NCBI RefSeq assembly: GCF_001618955.1
Contig: NZ_LVYV01000056.1
Span: 186,001 to 250,000, forward strand
From: Tardiphaga robiniae
GTDB taxonomy: Bacteria > Pseudomonadota > Alphaproteobacteria > Rhizobiales > Xanthobacteraceae
Direction of reading: 5' to 3'
DNA length: 64,000 nt
How positions within the stretch are numbered: position 1 is the stretch's first letter; each line of letters starts with the position of its first letter. Shown piece by piece: positions 36,295 through 43,956 of the stretch. Made by a program: the position numbers and the translations under genes. The notes under the pieces are model-generated. The model made no database searches. It had not been told where the DNA came from and saw only the letters and a program-made list of their open reading frames with translations.

Positions 36295-37304
36295 AACATG
36301 TTCCTCAAATGCGCCGAACCGACGGCGCCGCCTGCGGATCCATAGATCAGGCGCTCGCCCTCGGCATCGAATCTCAACGCGGTGATCTCGTCGTTGGTGG
36401 GCCCCCGGACCGGACGGACAATGCGCACCTTACGCCGTGCGAGCACCACGCTGCCGTCGCGGTAGCCGGCGGCAATGAGATCCGCGGAGGGATGACACGC
36501 CACGGTGCTGACGAGGGAACGGCTTGGCGCCAACATGACCGGCGCCTTTCCACCAAGCCCTCCTCTGGCCGACATGGGCCAAACGATTAGTCTCGTCTCG
36601 CCGGAAGTCGCAAGCCACTTCCCGCCGTCCGCCCAAGCCATCGAGTTAGGCTTCGCCGAGTATCCGCCCATCTTGCTGGGTGCGCGGTCGGAGAGACGCC
36701 AACAATTCAGGCTGCTGTCGAGCGCGGCCGTAACGAGAAACCGTCCATCCGGGCTCGCCGATATAGCGACATGGCCGCCCACCGAGGGCAAAAACTCCTC
36801 CGTGAGTATTGCATCTTCCACGGCGCCGACCAGCGTCACCCCGTCGCGATGCGCCACCGCGCAGCCGAGCTCCGTGGCGACGATGGCATGCACACTGCCC
36901 ATCATCTGCAGGGAACGTCTTGCGCCGGTCGCCTCGACGATCGTCAGGACGCGGCCATGCGCAAAGGCGTAGGCTCCCGCGCGGCGCGAGGCGACGGCGT
37001 CGATCCATTTCGACCCTTGGAAGAGCGTTTCCGTACCATCCTGCCTCGTCAGACGAAGTCGGCCATCATCGCCGCCGGACAGGAGACCGGATTCTTCGGT
37101 CGCGGGGGCGGCGCACAGGATCGCCCCTGCGTGCGCTTCAACGGTCCTTCTCTGGCCGAGAAAGACGATCCTCCCATCGCCCAAAGTGGCGACCGGCTCG
37201 CCGTCCAGCAGTTCGATCGACGTCACGCAGGCGCTCAGTTTCCGCTCCCCTATGGAAGCCCGTCCGCTGGAGCCGTCCTCAAAAGAAGATTTTAAAGGCA
37301 GCAT
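36291..37304 (-). CDS. WD40 repeat protein of the zinc-regulated cluster
   Basis: A 337-residue beta-propeller with about seven weak WD40 blades (for example [18 protein letters not shown], then [19 protein letters not shown] and [19 protein letters not shown]). It has no signal peptide, so it acts in the cytoplasm, perhaps as a scaffold for the GTPases or their clients. It overlaps the upstream GTPase gene by 13 bases and the downstream small gene by four, so all three are translationally linked. Its partner is unknown. Confidence 0.85.
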   Translation of the reverse strand: MLPLKSSFEDGSSGRASIGERKLSACVTSIELLDGEPVATLGDGRIVFLGQRRTVEAHAGAILCAAPATEESGLLSGGDDGRLRLTRQDGTETLFQGSKWIDAVASRRAGAYAFAHGRVLTIVEATGARRSLQMMGSVHAIVATELGCAVAHRDGVTLVGAVEDAILTEEFLPSVGGHVAISASPDGRFLVTAALDSSLNCWRLSDRAPSKMGGYSAKPNSMAWADGGKWLATSGETRLIVWPMSARGGLGGKAPVMLAPSRSLVSTVACHPSADLIAAGYRDGSVVLARRKVRIVRPVRGPTNDEITALRFDAEGERLIYGSAGGAVGSAHLRNML

Positions 37305-38275
37305 TTTTGGAAGCCGTCCCTGAGCAGTTCCTCCGGCAGGCGCCGTCCGATGAAGACGAGACGCGACTGCCGCGACTCATCCGTTTTCCAAGGTCTCTGA
37401 TGGATTCCTTCGACGATCTGATGCACCGCCTGAACGACGAAACGATCCGCGTCGTCGCGCAGCGCGAGAATGCCCTTCATCCGTAGAATATCCGGCCCGA
37501 ACCGTTCGATCATCTGCTGTATCCACGGGAAGAACTTGTCGGGATCGACTTCCCCGGGGTGGCCGATCGAGAGGCTTCCGATCCCGCCGTCGTGGTGATG
37601 ATGATGGTCGCCGTCGAGGAAATCCGGCTCCGTCTCTAGAATGCGGTCCAGATCGAACGATCCCAGGTCTAGAACCTCGCGCAGATCGATGGCGCAGCGT
37701 TCGGCATGATGGACGCGCGCATACGGATTGAGCTTTCTGATGTGCCTATCCAGCGCGACAAGCTGAGAAGGGAGGATGAGATCGCACTTATTCACGATAA
37801 TCACGTCGGCGAAGGCGACCTGTTCTTCCATCGTATGAGCGAGGCGGACCTCGTCCAGGAAGTGCATGGCGTCGACAACCGTGACGATCGCGTCGAGCTT
37901 GGTCTTCCTGCGGACGTCTTCGTCGATGAAGAAGGTCTGCGCGACGGGAGCGGGATCGGCCAATCCCGTTGTCTCGATGAGAATTCCGTCGAACCGATCC
38001 GGCCGCTTCATGAGGCCGCCGAGGATGCGGACGAGGTCGCCGCGGACGCTGCAGCAGACGCACCCGTTGTTGAGCTCGATGATCTCTTCGTCGGCATCGA
38101 CGATCAGATCGTTGTCGATGCCGATTTCTCCGAATTCGTTGACGATCACCGCATACCGCTTTCCGGTGCTCGCAGTCAGCAGTCGGTTCAGCAACGTCGT
38201 TTTTCCTGCACCGAGATAACCGGTCAGCAACGTGACGGGAATCTGCGCCGGGATGGCCTCGTTCAGTTGGCTCAT
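37292..38275 (-). CDS. COG0523 (CobW/ZigA-type) metal-chaperone GTPase 1
   Basis: A 327-residue G3E GTPase. Walker [10 protein letters not shown] (residues 19-27), the metal-binding CxCC motif at 72-75 (NNGCVCC), switch region [15 protein letters not shown] near 165, and a His-rich loop ([11 protein letters not shown]) near 215 before the CobW_C domain. Such proteins carry zinc or other metals to client enzymes under zinc starvation. It is very similar to the GTPase at 41773. It sits in the Zur operon, 81 bases after GTPase 2. Confidence 0.92.
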   Translation of the reverse strand: MSQLNEAIPAQIPVTLLTGYLGAGKTTLLNRLLTASTGKRYAVIVNEFGEIGIDNDLIVDADEEIIELNNGCVCCSVRGDLVRILGGLMKRPDRFDGILIETTGLADPAPVAQTFFIDEDVRRKTKLDAIVTVVDAMHFLDEVRLAHTMEEQVAFADVIIVNKCDLILPSQLVALDRHIRKLNPYARVHHAERCAIDLREVLDLGSFDLDRILETEPDFLDGDHHHHHDGGIGSLSIGHPGEVDPDKFFPWIQQMIERFGPDILRMKGILALRDDADRFVVQAVHQIVEGIHQRPWKTDESRQSRLVFIGRRLPEELLRDGFQKCCL

Positions 38276-38356
38276 TTCTTTCGTCCGATGTTGTCGGTCA
38301 GGTCGATGCCGATTTCAGGTGAATTGAGAGGTGCGGTCCGGGCCGTTTCGCTTTCG

Positions 38357-39541
38357 TCAGGCCGCGTGAGACAGGAGGCGGGGCAGCACCAGGCAGAGGA
38401 GCGCTCCGATGCCGAGAAACAAGACGGCTACCGCCACGGCCAAGGCGAGCGTCTTTCCGCTCGGAGGACTCTTCCCTTCACCGCTCAGGGCATCGAACAG
38501 CTTCTCGACCGCGTTCGGATCGATGTCGTGACCGATCAGAACGAGCCGCGTCCGTCTATCGGCGGATGGCCACGCATCGAGCCTCAGGAGGGGGTGCATG
38601 TTGTGCTGCACGGCGTGCACGACCAGTGGGGTTTCGGTTTCGCCTTCGACGGATACGATGCCCTTCAGCCTCAGTAGCCGCGTTCCCGCGGCGTTCTTCA
38701 ACAGTTCTAGGAACAACGAAAGCTGCGCGTAGGTGACGCTGGAATTGCGGATGAGGCTGAAAGATCGGATGCGCCCATGGCGAGGTGCATCGTTGCCGGC
38801 CGGGACGCGCCCCTCTTCCGCGAGAACCCGTTCCAATGCGAGCCAATCGTCGACATCCCCGCTCAAGTTCGATGGCGCGTAGATCCTCGGCTCGAAGACG
38901 TTCGCGACATCGAATCCGCGACCGTGACGGTCGACGATCGTGGCAACCGGATTGATCGCCCGCAACTGTCCGATGACATGCGATATGTCGCCGGCGAACA
39001 GGTCGCCCTTCGTGAGGACAAGGACGTCGGCGAAGGCGATCTGCTTGGCGCATTCGAAATGCTCGTCCAAAGTCCTTTCGACCGACGTCACATCGACGAC
39101 ACAGATGCATCCGGCCATGTGGAACCGGCGAGCGACGACGTGATCGCGCAGACCGAATGCGGGGGCGCCGCCCGGGATCAACTGATTCACGACCGGCGCC
39201 AGGTCGACAAGCCCGGTCGTCTCGACAACGACGCGCGCGAGACGCGCGCCGTTCATCCGGTTCTCGACGTCAAGGAGTTCGTGCAGCGACGATCGGATGT
39301 CGCTTCCGTAGGAGCAGCAGATGCATCCGCTGGTCGTTACCACCCGACCCTTTTGTCCAGACGCTTCGCTTCGTCCGATCGACACCAGGTCATGGTCGAT
39401 TGGCACCTCGCCGAACTCGTTGATGACGAGAGCCGTTCGCTCGGCCTCCGGTGCCGTCAGAAGTTCGCTGAGCAGGGTGGATTTGCCCGCTCCTAGAAAT
39501 CCGGAGAGGACGAGGACGGGGATCGACGGTCCTTCGTTCAC
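38357..39541 (-). CDS. COG0523 GTPase 2 with C-terminal membrane helix
   Basis: A 394-residue G3E GTPase with GFLGAGKST (residues 14-22), SGCICC (CxCC at 73-76), VETTGLVDLAP, LTKGDL near 170 and a CobW_C domain. Unlike its neighbours it ends in a strong hydrophobic helix (LALAVAVAVLFLGIGALLCLV, residues of about 363-383), so it is probably tethered to the inner membrane. That would place metal delivery at the membrane, which is unusual for the family. It overlaps the zur stop codon by four bases. Confidence 0.9.
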   Translation of the reverse strand: MNEGPSIPVLVLSGFLGAGKSTLLSELLTAPEAERTALVINEFGEVPIDHDLVSIGRSEASGQKGRVVTTSGCICCSYGSDIRSSLHELLDVENRMNGARLARVVVETTGLVDLAPVVNQLIPGGAPAFGLRDHVVARRFHMAGCICVVDVTSVERTLDEHFECAKQIAFADVLVLTKGDLFAGDISHVIGQLRAINPVATIVDRHGRGFDVANVFEPRIYAPSNLSGDVDDWLALERVLAEEGRVPAGNDAPRHGRIRSFSLIRNSSVTYAQLSLFLELLKNAAGTRLLRLKGIVSVEGETETPLVVHAVQHNMHPLLRLDAWPSADRRTRLVLIGHDIDPNAVEKLFDALSGEGKSPPSGKTLALAVAVAVLFLGIGALLCLVLPRLLSHAA

Positions 39542-39939
39542 GTCGGCGTCTCCGAGAAGCAGGCGCCGCAGCGCCCCTTCACCTCGATGATCGATTGCTC
39601 CACGTGGAAACCGATCTGGTCGATTTCCTGCTTCAGAGAAGACAGAGCGCCATCTTCAGGAAGTTCCTCGACGGATCCGCAATCGTCGCAGATTGCCAGC
39701 ACGATCGCGACATCAGGCGTCGGATATTTGCAGACGATGTATGCGCCGATGGACTGGACACGTCGGACCTTCTTGCTTTCGATCAGCAGGGATAAAGCCC
39801 GATACACGGTCAATGGGGATCTGATACCCTCCTTGCGGACGGCCTCCAGCGCCTCGTATGCGGTCATCGGCTTTCCCGAAACCTTCAGCGCTTCGAGCAC
39901 CAGCTCCGCATTCGCTGGACCTTGTACCGGTCTTCTCAT
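39538..39939 (-). CDS. zur: Zinc uptake regulator (Fur family)
   Basis: A 133-residue Fur-family repressor. The winged helix is at about 10-65 (TAYEALEAVRKEG, then SPLTVYRALSLLIE). The structural zinc site is complete: Cys84/Cys87 (CDDCG) and Cys124/Cys127 (CGAC). The lack of the Fur-type HHHDH segment and the context (CobW GTPases, Zur boxes) make it Zur rather than Fur. It is coupled to GTPase 2 and sits 69 bases downstream of the shortened GTPase 3, so it is probably autoregulated from the palindrome at 40636. Confidence 0.88.
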   Translation of the reverse strand: MRRPVQGPANAELVLEALKVSGKPMTAYEALEAVRKEGIRSPLTVYRALSLLIESKKVRRVQSIGAYIVCKYPTPDVAIVLAICDDCGSVEELPEDGALSSLKQEIDQIGFHVEQSIIEVKGRCGACFSETPT

Positions 39940-40008
39940 CGCTGGTCTCCCGCCATCGAAAATGCCGTCGCTAAGCGTCGATTACGTGGCTACCGAATGG
40001 AGCGGTCG

Positions 40009-40596
40009 TCACGAGGCTTCGTCGGCCCGACGCCATTTCGGAAATGGACCGGACAACTTCGCCCAGGTCGCGATCTCCGTGCCCGGCTTCGCTTCCACCA
40101 AACATGCATCGAGGCGTCGCCGAAGATTCACTTCGTCCATGTCAGTACCGATGAACGACGAGTAGTCCTTCAGCAGATTCACTGCATCGACCACCGTGAC
40201 CATCGTATCGAGCCGGGCGACGTCGGACAGACTGTCGCCGTCCGCGTCGCGAAAATCGAAGGTCGCCGCCACCGGCAGCGGCTCGGCGATGCCTGTCGAC
40301 TCGATCAGAAGGTAGTCGTAGCGGCCGCCCTCGGCGAGCGCGCGGACCTCCTTCAGAAGATCGTCGCGCAACGTGCAGCAGATGCAGCCATTCGTCATCT
40401 CGACGAGCTTTTCGTCCGTGCGCGACAGATTCGCACCTCCGTCGCGGACGAGATCCGCATCGATGTTCACCTCGCTCATGTCATTGACGATCACCGCCAC
40501 CTTCAGACCGTGGCGGTTGTCCAGGACGTGATTGAGCCGCGTTGTTTTTCCAGCTCCCAAAAAGCCGGACAGCACGGTGACCGGAAGTTTGCGCAC
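40009..40596 (-). pseudogene. COG0523 GTPase 3 with in-frame internal deletion
   Basis: A 195-residue frame. Residues 1-147 are a good G-domain start: GFLGAGKTT with Lys17, CxCC at 71-74 (TNGCICC), IESTGIAEP and [13 protein letters not shown]. The next residues, [19 protein letters not shown] and then PFPKWRR, are the extreme C-terminus of the same family (about 400 aa long). So some 200 residues, including the NKxD guanine-specificity motif and nearly all of CobW_C, are missing without a frameshift. The joint is near 40155. It keeps a start, a stop and the Zur promoter and may still be translated. The Walker A is followed by TTR where TTL is usual. GTPase function should be lost. Confidence 0.75.
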
Positions 40597-40635
40597 TCAG
40601 AAACCTCTTGCTGAAACTAGAACCGATCGATATGT

Positions 40636-40653
40636 GTAATGTTATAACATTAC
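40636..40653. promoter_or_regulatory. Zur box (perfect palindrome)
   Basis: GTAATGTTATAACATTAC is an 18-base perfect palindrome matching the alphaproteobacterial Zur motif. It lies 40 bases upstream of the shortened GTPase 3, which heads the operon including zur, and 27 bases upstream of a small divergent frame at 40680. Confidence 0.85.
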
Positions 40654-40679
40654 GTTCGACCAGTCAATCGATCCATCCC

Positions 40680-40937
40680 ATGATCCCTGTCGCGCCAACC
40701 CCAGAATCCGAGCCGCACTCAGAGGCCGCGCTGACGAGAGAAACATGTCTCAACGCGGCGAACGTCTATGCCCGCCTTGCCCACTCGGCTCCAGACGGCT
40801 TCGAGAGAGCGATCATGATCCAGATATCCCACCGGCTTAGACGGCTCGCCAATCACAAGAGAAAGGGGACAAACCGAAGCCAGCAGGCGGCGGTCGGTCC
40901 GGAGCCGCTACAGAAGCGTCGAACGACAAGCTCCTGA
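40680..40937 (+). CDS. Possible small protein divergent from the zur operon
   Basis: An 85-residue frame from the ATG at 40680, with a protein-like middle (TCLNAANVYARLAHSAPDGF, then AIMIQISHRLRRLANHK). No ribosome site is visible. If real, it would be controlled by the same Zur box. No family is recognised. Confidence 0.35.
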   Translation: MIPVAPTPESEPHSEAALTRETCLNAANVYARLAHSAPDGFERAIMIQISHRLRRLANHKRKGTNRSQQAAVGPEPLQKRRTTSS

Positions 40938-41172
40938 GTCGAACCTACGCGGGGTCACACCTCCCCCGGAAAATCATTCAAGTTCCAACAGGAATCCTAT
41001 GCTCCTCGTCTCTGCAAACGCCGCGTCGCGACTTCGATGTCTACAGTCCTCGGGGTCCTGTTCATGACCCTCGACCATACAGTTGCTCATAGCGCTCGAT
41101 GCACTTTTCGAGGCTTTCGGAGATGGCCATCAGATAGTGGCCGAGCGTGATGGGCTGAGCCTCCTTTCTGTG

Positions 41173-41384
41173 GGTTCAGCGCGGACAATCTCCAGCGCGT
41201 GCCGGACTGGGCGAGAGTCGATATCGGCGCACGCTACGTCACCGCATTGGCTGGTCACCCGACGACGTTCCGGGCAACCGTCACAAACCTGCTGGACAAG
41301 CGCTATTGGGTCGCCAATCCGAGCGGCTACGTGATCAGTGGCGCAGCGCGCACGGCGCTGCTGTCGATGACCATCGATTTCTGA
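41173..41384 (+). pseudogene. C-terminal fragment of a TonB-dependent receptor
   Basis: The frame reads LQRVPDWARVDIGARYVTAL, then FRATVTNLLDKRYWVANPSG and ends RTALLSMTIDF, the last strands and terminal Phe of a siderophore-type TonB-dependent receptor. Only about 70 residues of some 700 remain. A strong hairpin follows the stop. The position between two Zur boxes suggests that the lost receptor was the outer-membrane zinc or zincophore receptor of this locus. Confidence 0.8.
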
Positions 41385-41397
41385 CGGAATGACCTCG

Positions 41398-41434
41398 CGA
41401 CGCCCTCGATCCCCAAGCCGGATTGAGGGCGTCG
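41398..41434 (+). terminator. Hairpin after the receptor fragment
   Basis: CGACGCCCTC at 41398-41407 pairs perfectly with GAGGGCGTCG at 41425-41434, and ATCC/GGAT inside extends the stem. It starts 14 bases after the receptor stop and was probably its terminator. Confidence 0.6.
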
Positions 41435-41722
41435 TCTATGCGGTCGTCGGCATCGTGGCCGCGCGTTCCTCGTTCGGCGCGCGGTGACCGGTCGGTCGCA
41501 GGCGACCACCAGTGCGGTAAATGGCGTTAGCACCTGAGGCGACGCTTCATCTCCATCCGATGACAACCGGGATGGCCGAAGTACGGGCGACCGACCCTCT
41601 CCAGGCACCTGTCTACAGCGACAATTTCGATGATTGCGCGTGTGATCCGCTGCCACCTTGCTGGTCTGCCGTGTTGGACACCCCGAAATGATGATCGCCT
41701 AATCGCTCTTTTCTCAGGCTTC

Positions 41723-41740
41723 GTAATGTTATAACATTTC
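41723..41740. promoter_or_regulatory. Zur box upstream of COG0523 GTPase 4
   Basis: GTAATGTTATAACATTTC differs at one position from the perfect Zur palindrome at 40636. It lies 32 bases upstream of the GTPase start at 41773. Confidence 0.82.
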
Positions 41741-41772
41741 ACCCAGATAAACTGCCTATTGGAAGGTGCCCG

Positions 41773-42750
41773 ATGCAACAGGTTTTGGCGAAAACTCCCG
41801 TGACGGTGCTGACCGGTTATCTCGGCGCGGGGAAAACCACCCTTCTCAACCGCATTCTTACTGAAGATCACGGTAAAAAATATGCGGTCATAATCAATGA
41901 GTTCGGCGAGGTCGGAATCGATAACGAGTTGGTCGTCGACGCTGACGAAGAAGTCTTCGAAATGAACAATGGTTGCATCTGCTGCACAGTACGCGGAGAC
42001 TTGATCCGCATCATCGAAGGGTTGATGCGTCGCAGAAACCGGTTTGATGGAATTCTGGTCGAAACGACGGGCCTTGCGGATCCCGCGCCAGTTGCGCAGA
42101 CCTTCTTTGTGGACGACGATGTGCGTGCGAAGACCAAGCTCGACTCCATCGTCGCGGTCGTAGACGCCAAACATTTGCTTGGTGAGATCGATGCTGCTCA
42201 CGAGGCGCAAGAGCAGTTGGCTTTCGCTGACACCGTCGTTCTCAACAAGACTGACTTGGTCACCGACGACGAATTGAAGCACGTGGAAGAGCGGATATGG
42301 CGCATCAACCCAACGGTTACTATCCATCGCGCGCAGCGTTGCGATGTTGACCTGGGACAGATATTGGGCCGCGGCGCTTTCGATCTGGACCGTATCTTGG
42401 AAGTCGAACCTGAATTCCTGAATGAGTTTCATGAACACGAGCACGATGATCATGTGACCAGTTTTTCGCTAGTTACGAAGGACGCCATCAATCCGCAAAA
42501 GTTTATGCCGTGGATCGATAATGTTGCTCAGCAGTTTGGTCCCGATCTGCTGAGAATGAAGGGGATCATCGCCTTTGAAGACGATGACGAGCGCTTCGTC
42601 GTTCAAGGCGTTCACATGTTGCTGGAGGGCGATCACCAACGCCCCTGGAAGGCCGGAGAGGCCCGCGTTACTCGACTTGTCCTGATCGGACGCAATCTCC
42701 CGAAGGACATTATCGAAGGCGGCTTCTTGGCGTGCCGCGCGCAGTTGTGA
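41773..42750 (+). CDS. COG0523 (ZigA-type) metal-chaperone GTPase 4
   Basis: A 325-residue G3E GTPase with GYLGAGKTT (residues 15-23), NNGCICC (CxCC at 68-71), [16 protein letters not shown] near 160, and a His-rich segment (FHEHEHDDH) before CobW_C. It is a close paralog of the GTPase at 37292, matching through most of its length, but with looser, more AT-rich codon use. It has its own Zur box 32 bases upstream. It is a probable zinc-starvation metallochaperone. An IS110 remnant follows immediately. Confidence 0.92.
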   Translation: MQQVLAKTPVTVLTGYLGAGKTTLLNRILTEDHGKKYAVIINEFGEVGIDNELVVDADEEVFEMNNGCICCTVRGDLIRIIEGLMRRRNRFDGILVETTGLADPAPVAQTFFVDDDVRAKTKLDSIVAVVDAKHLLGEIDAAHEAQEQLAFADTVVLNKTDLVTDDELKHVEERIWRINPTVTIHRAQRCDVDLGQILGRGAFDLDRILEVEPEFLNEFHEHEHDDHVTSFSLVTKDAINPQKFMPWIDNVAQQFGPDLLRMKGIIAFEDDDERFVVQGVHMLLEGDHQRPWKAGEARVTRLVLIGRNLPKDIIEGGFLACRAQL

Positions 42751-42754
42751 GGCG

Positions 42755-42969
42755 TTGACGTCGTGTCCGCCGCAATCTCGCGTGCCCAATAATGCGCGCT
42801 GCCGCAGCGCCTCGATCCCGACCACGCACGGCGCAAGCCTTGCGAAAAACTCCATCACTGCGCCACGGCGCAACCGTTTGCGCACTGCGACCGCGCCTTG
42901 CTGATCGATCCCGTGGACCTGGAATACTTGCTTCGCAAGGTCCAACCCGATTGTGCTAATCTTCTCTAT
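42755..42969 (-). mobile_element. IS110-family transposase remnant
   Basis: The minus strand reads EKISTIGLDLAKQVFQVHGI, then RKRLRRGAVMEFFARLAP and CVVGIEA, the N-terminus (DEDD domain) of IS110 transposases. The codon at the expected start is ATA, not ATG. After GIEA the match moves to another frame (CGSAHYWAREIAA), then back (GHDV), and stops at the GTPase 3' end. So there is one point loss of the start and two indels, and at least 200 residues are missing. It is an inert fossil. Confidence 0.78.
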
Positions 42970-43071
42970 GGACGGCTCCTCTCTATGTGGCGTTCCAACC
43001 GACGACCACGCTATGGCACTTCGATGCCGCGGAGCAGGAGCCGTCCACCACATCAATCAGGAACGACAGCC

Positions 43072-43377
43072 CTATTCGGGAACGTAGATCATTCGCCCGT
43101 CAGGTAGCCGGTAGGTTGTTCCGGCACGTGTGCCCTTGCCCTCACCGACCTCGCTGCTGCTCTCGTATCGTTTAAGCTCCTGACCTTCCTTGATCGTCAC
43201 CTTCATATTGGGCTGTCCGGGGTTCTCAATCACGGTAACATCGCGGTCGCTGAACGGATTCAGGGGGTTCTTGACGACAACGATCATCAGCATCGCGACC
43301 ACGACCAGAAAGACGTCAACGAGGTTCACAACCGACAGAAGTGGATCGTCGGAATCCTGATCATTCAGAAACCGCAT
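43072..43377 (-). CDS. DUF2149 protein (ExbD-like)
   Basis: A 101-residue protein with one membrane helix at about 17-35 (VVNLVDVFLVVVAMLMIVVV) and a periplasmic tail with KVTIKEGQELKRYES. DUF2149 proteins accompany ExbB-like channels in TonB-type uptake clusters and probably play the ExbD part. Its start overlaps the stop of the ExbB-like gene by one base. The ExbB-like partner is frameshifted, so the module is probably dead. Confidence 0.85.
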   Translation of the reverse strand: MRFLNDQDSDDPLLSVVNLVDVFLVVVAMLMIVVVKNPLNPFSDRDVTVIENPGQPNMKVTIKEGQELKRYESSSEVGEGKGTRAGTTYRLPDGRMIYVPE

Positions 43378-43834
43378 CAGAGAACTCCGGCGCGTTCAAG
43401 GGCACGCAGTTCGAGCAACAGCCACCGACGACGAACCGTCAATATTGCAAAGGTATTGCAAAGGTGATCGACGCGCTGATCAGGGCAACGATCACGGCGG
43501 AAAAAGCCACTGAAAGATTTTCCCCGATCGACCTGGCATCGTTGTTCGTCAGCGCCAGCAATGCCGGGCCCATCGGGATCATGGTTGCGACAAGTCCCAG
43601 CATCGGCGTCGTACGCGAGACCACGCGGAGCCATTCAAGGCGTTTCAATATCCATAATTCGAGGTCATCGCTGCCTCCGCCGCTTGCCTTGTGGTGGGCG
43701 GCGAGCGCCGACCGATGAGCACCGCGCGCACGTTGTAGGGCCTCTACGGCGAACATGCCGAGCGCGACGAATCCGCGGTGCAGCTGTGGGGGATCAATCA
43801 GTAGCCAAGGTGTTTTGCGGGAACCGCCCAGCAT
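43377..43834 (-). pseudogene. MotA/TolQ/ExbB-like proton channel, frameshifted
   Basis: The frame from 43834 reads SDDLELWILKRLEWLRVVSR, then TTPMLGLVATMIPMGPALLAL and FSAVIVALISASITFAI, the channel core of an ExbB family protein. It is then shifted and stops. The true end, LTVRRRWLLLELRALERAGVL, lies in another frame and stops at 43377. The cause is visible: an 11-base tandem duplication at 43444-43465. The N-terminus also seems to lack the first membrane helix, so the gene is damaged at both ends. Confidence 0.82.
43444..43465. repeat. 11-base tandem duplication causing a frameshift
   Basis: ATTGCAAAGGT occurs twice, back to back (43444-43454 and 43455-43465). Removing one copy restores the ExbB frame as TFAILTVRRRW. 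The copies are identical, so the event is probably recent. Confidence 0.9.
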
Positions 43835-43956
43835 TATCGCGCGTCACAATTATTGATGATTGCCCCGTGATATTGCGCCCTCGTCAAATGCAGCTAGTTC
43901 TTTAAGGCCACTCTTAATGATTTCCGCTAAGCGTGCGTCAGCAGCGGAGGCAGTCG

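Noticed and set aside
36809-37486. Plus-strand 225-residue Arg-rich frame opposite the WD40 gene
   Set aside because: Shadow of the WD40 and GTPase genes with extreme Arg content.
42469-43056. 195-residue minus frame as a complete transposase
   Set aside because: Only about 70 residues match IS110; the rest is the reverse strand of the GTPase gene and unrelated sequence.
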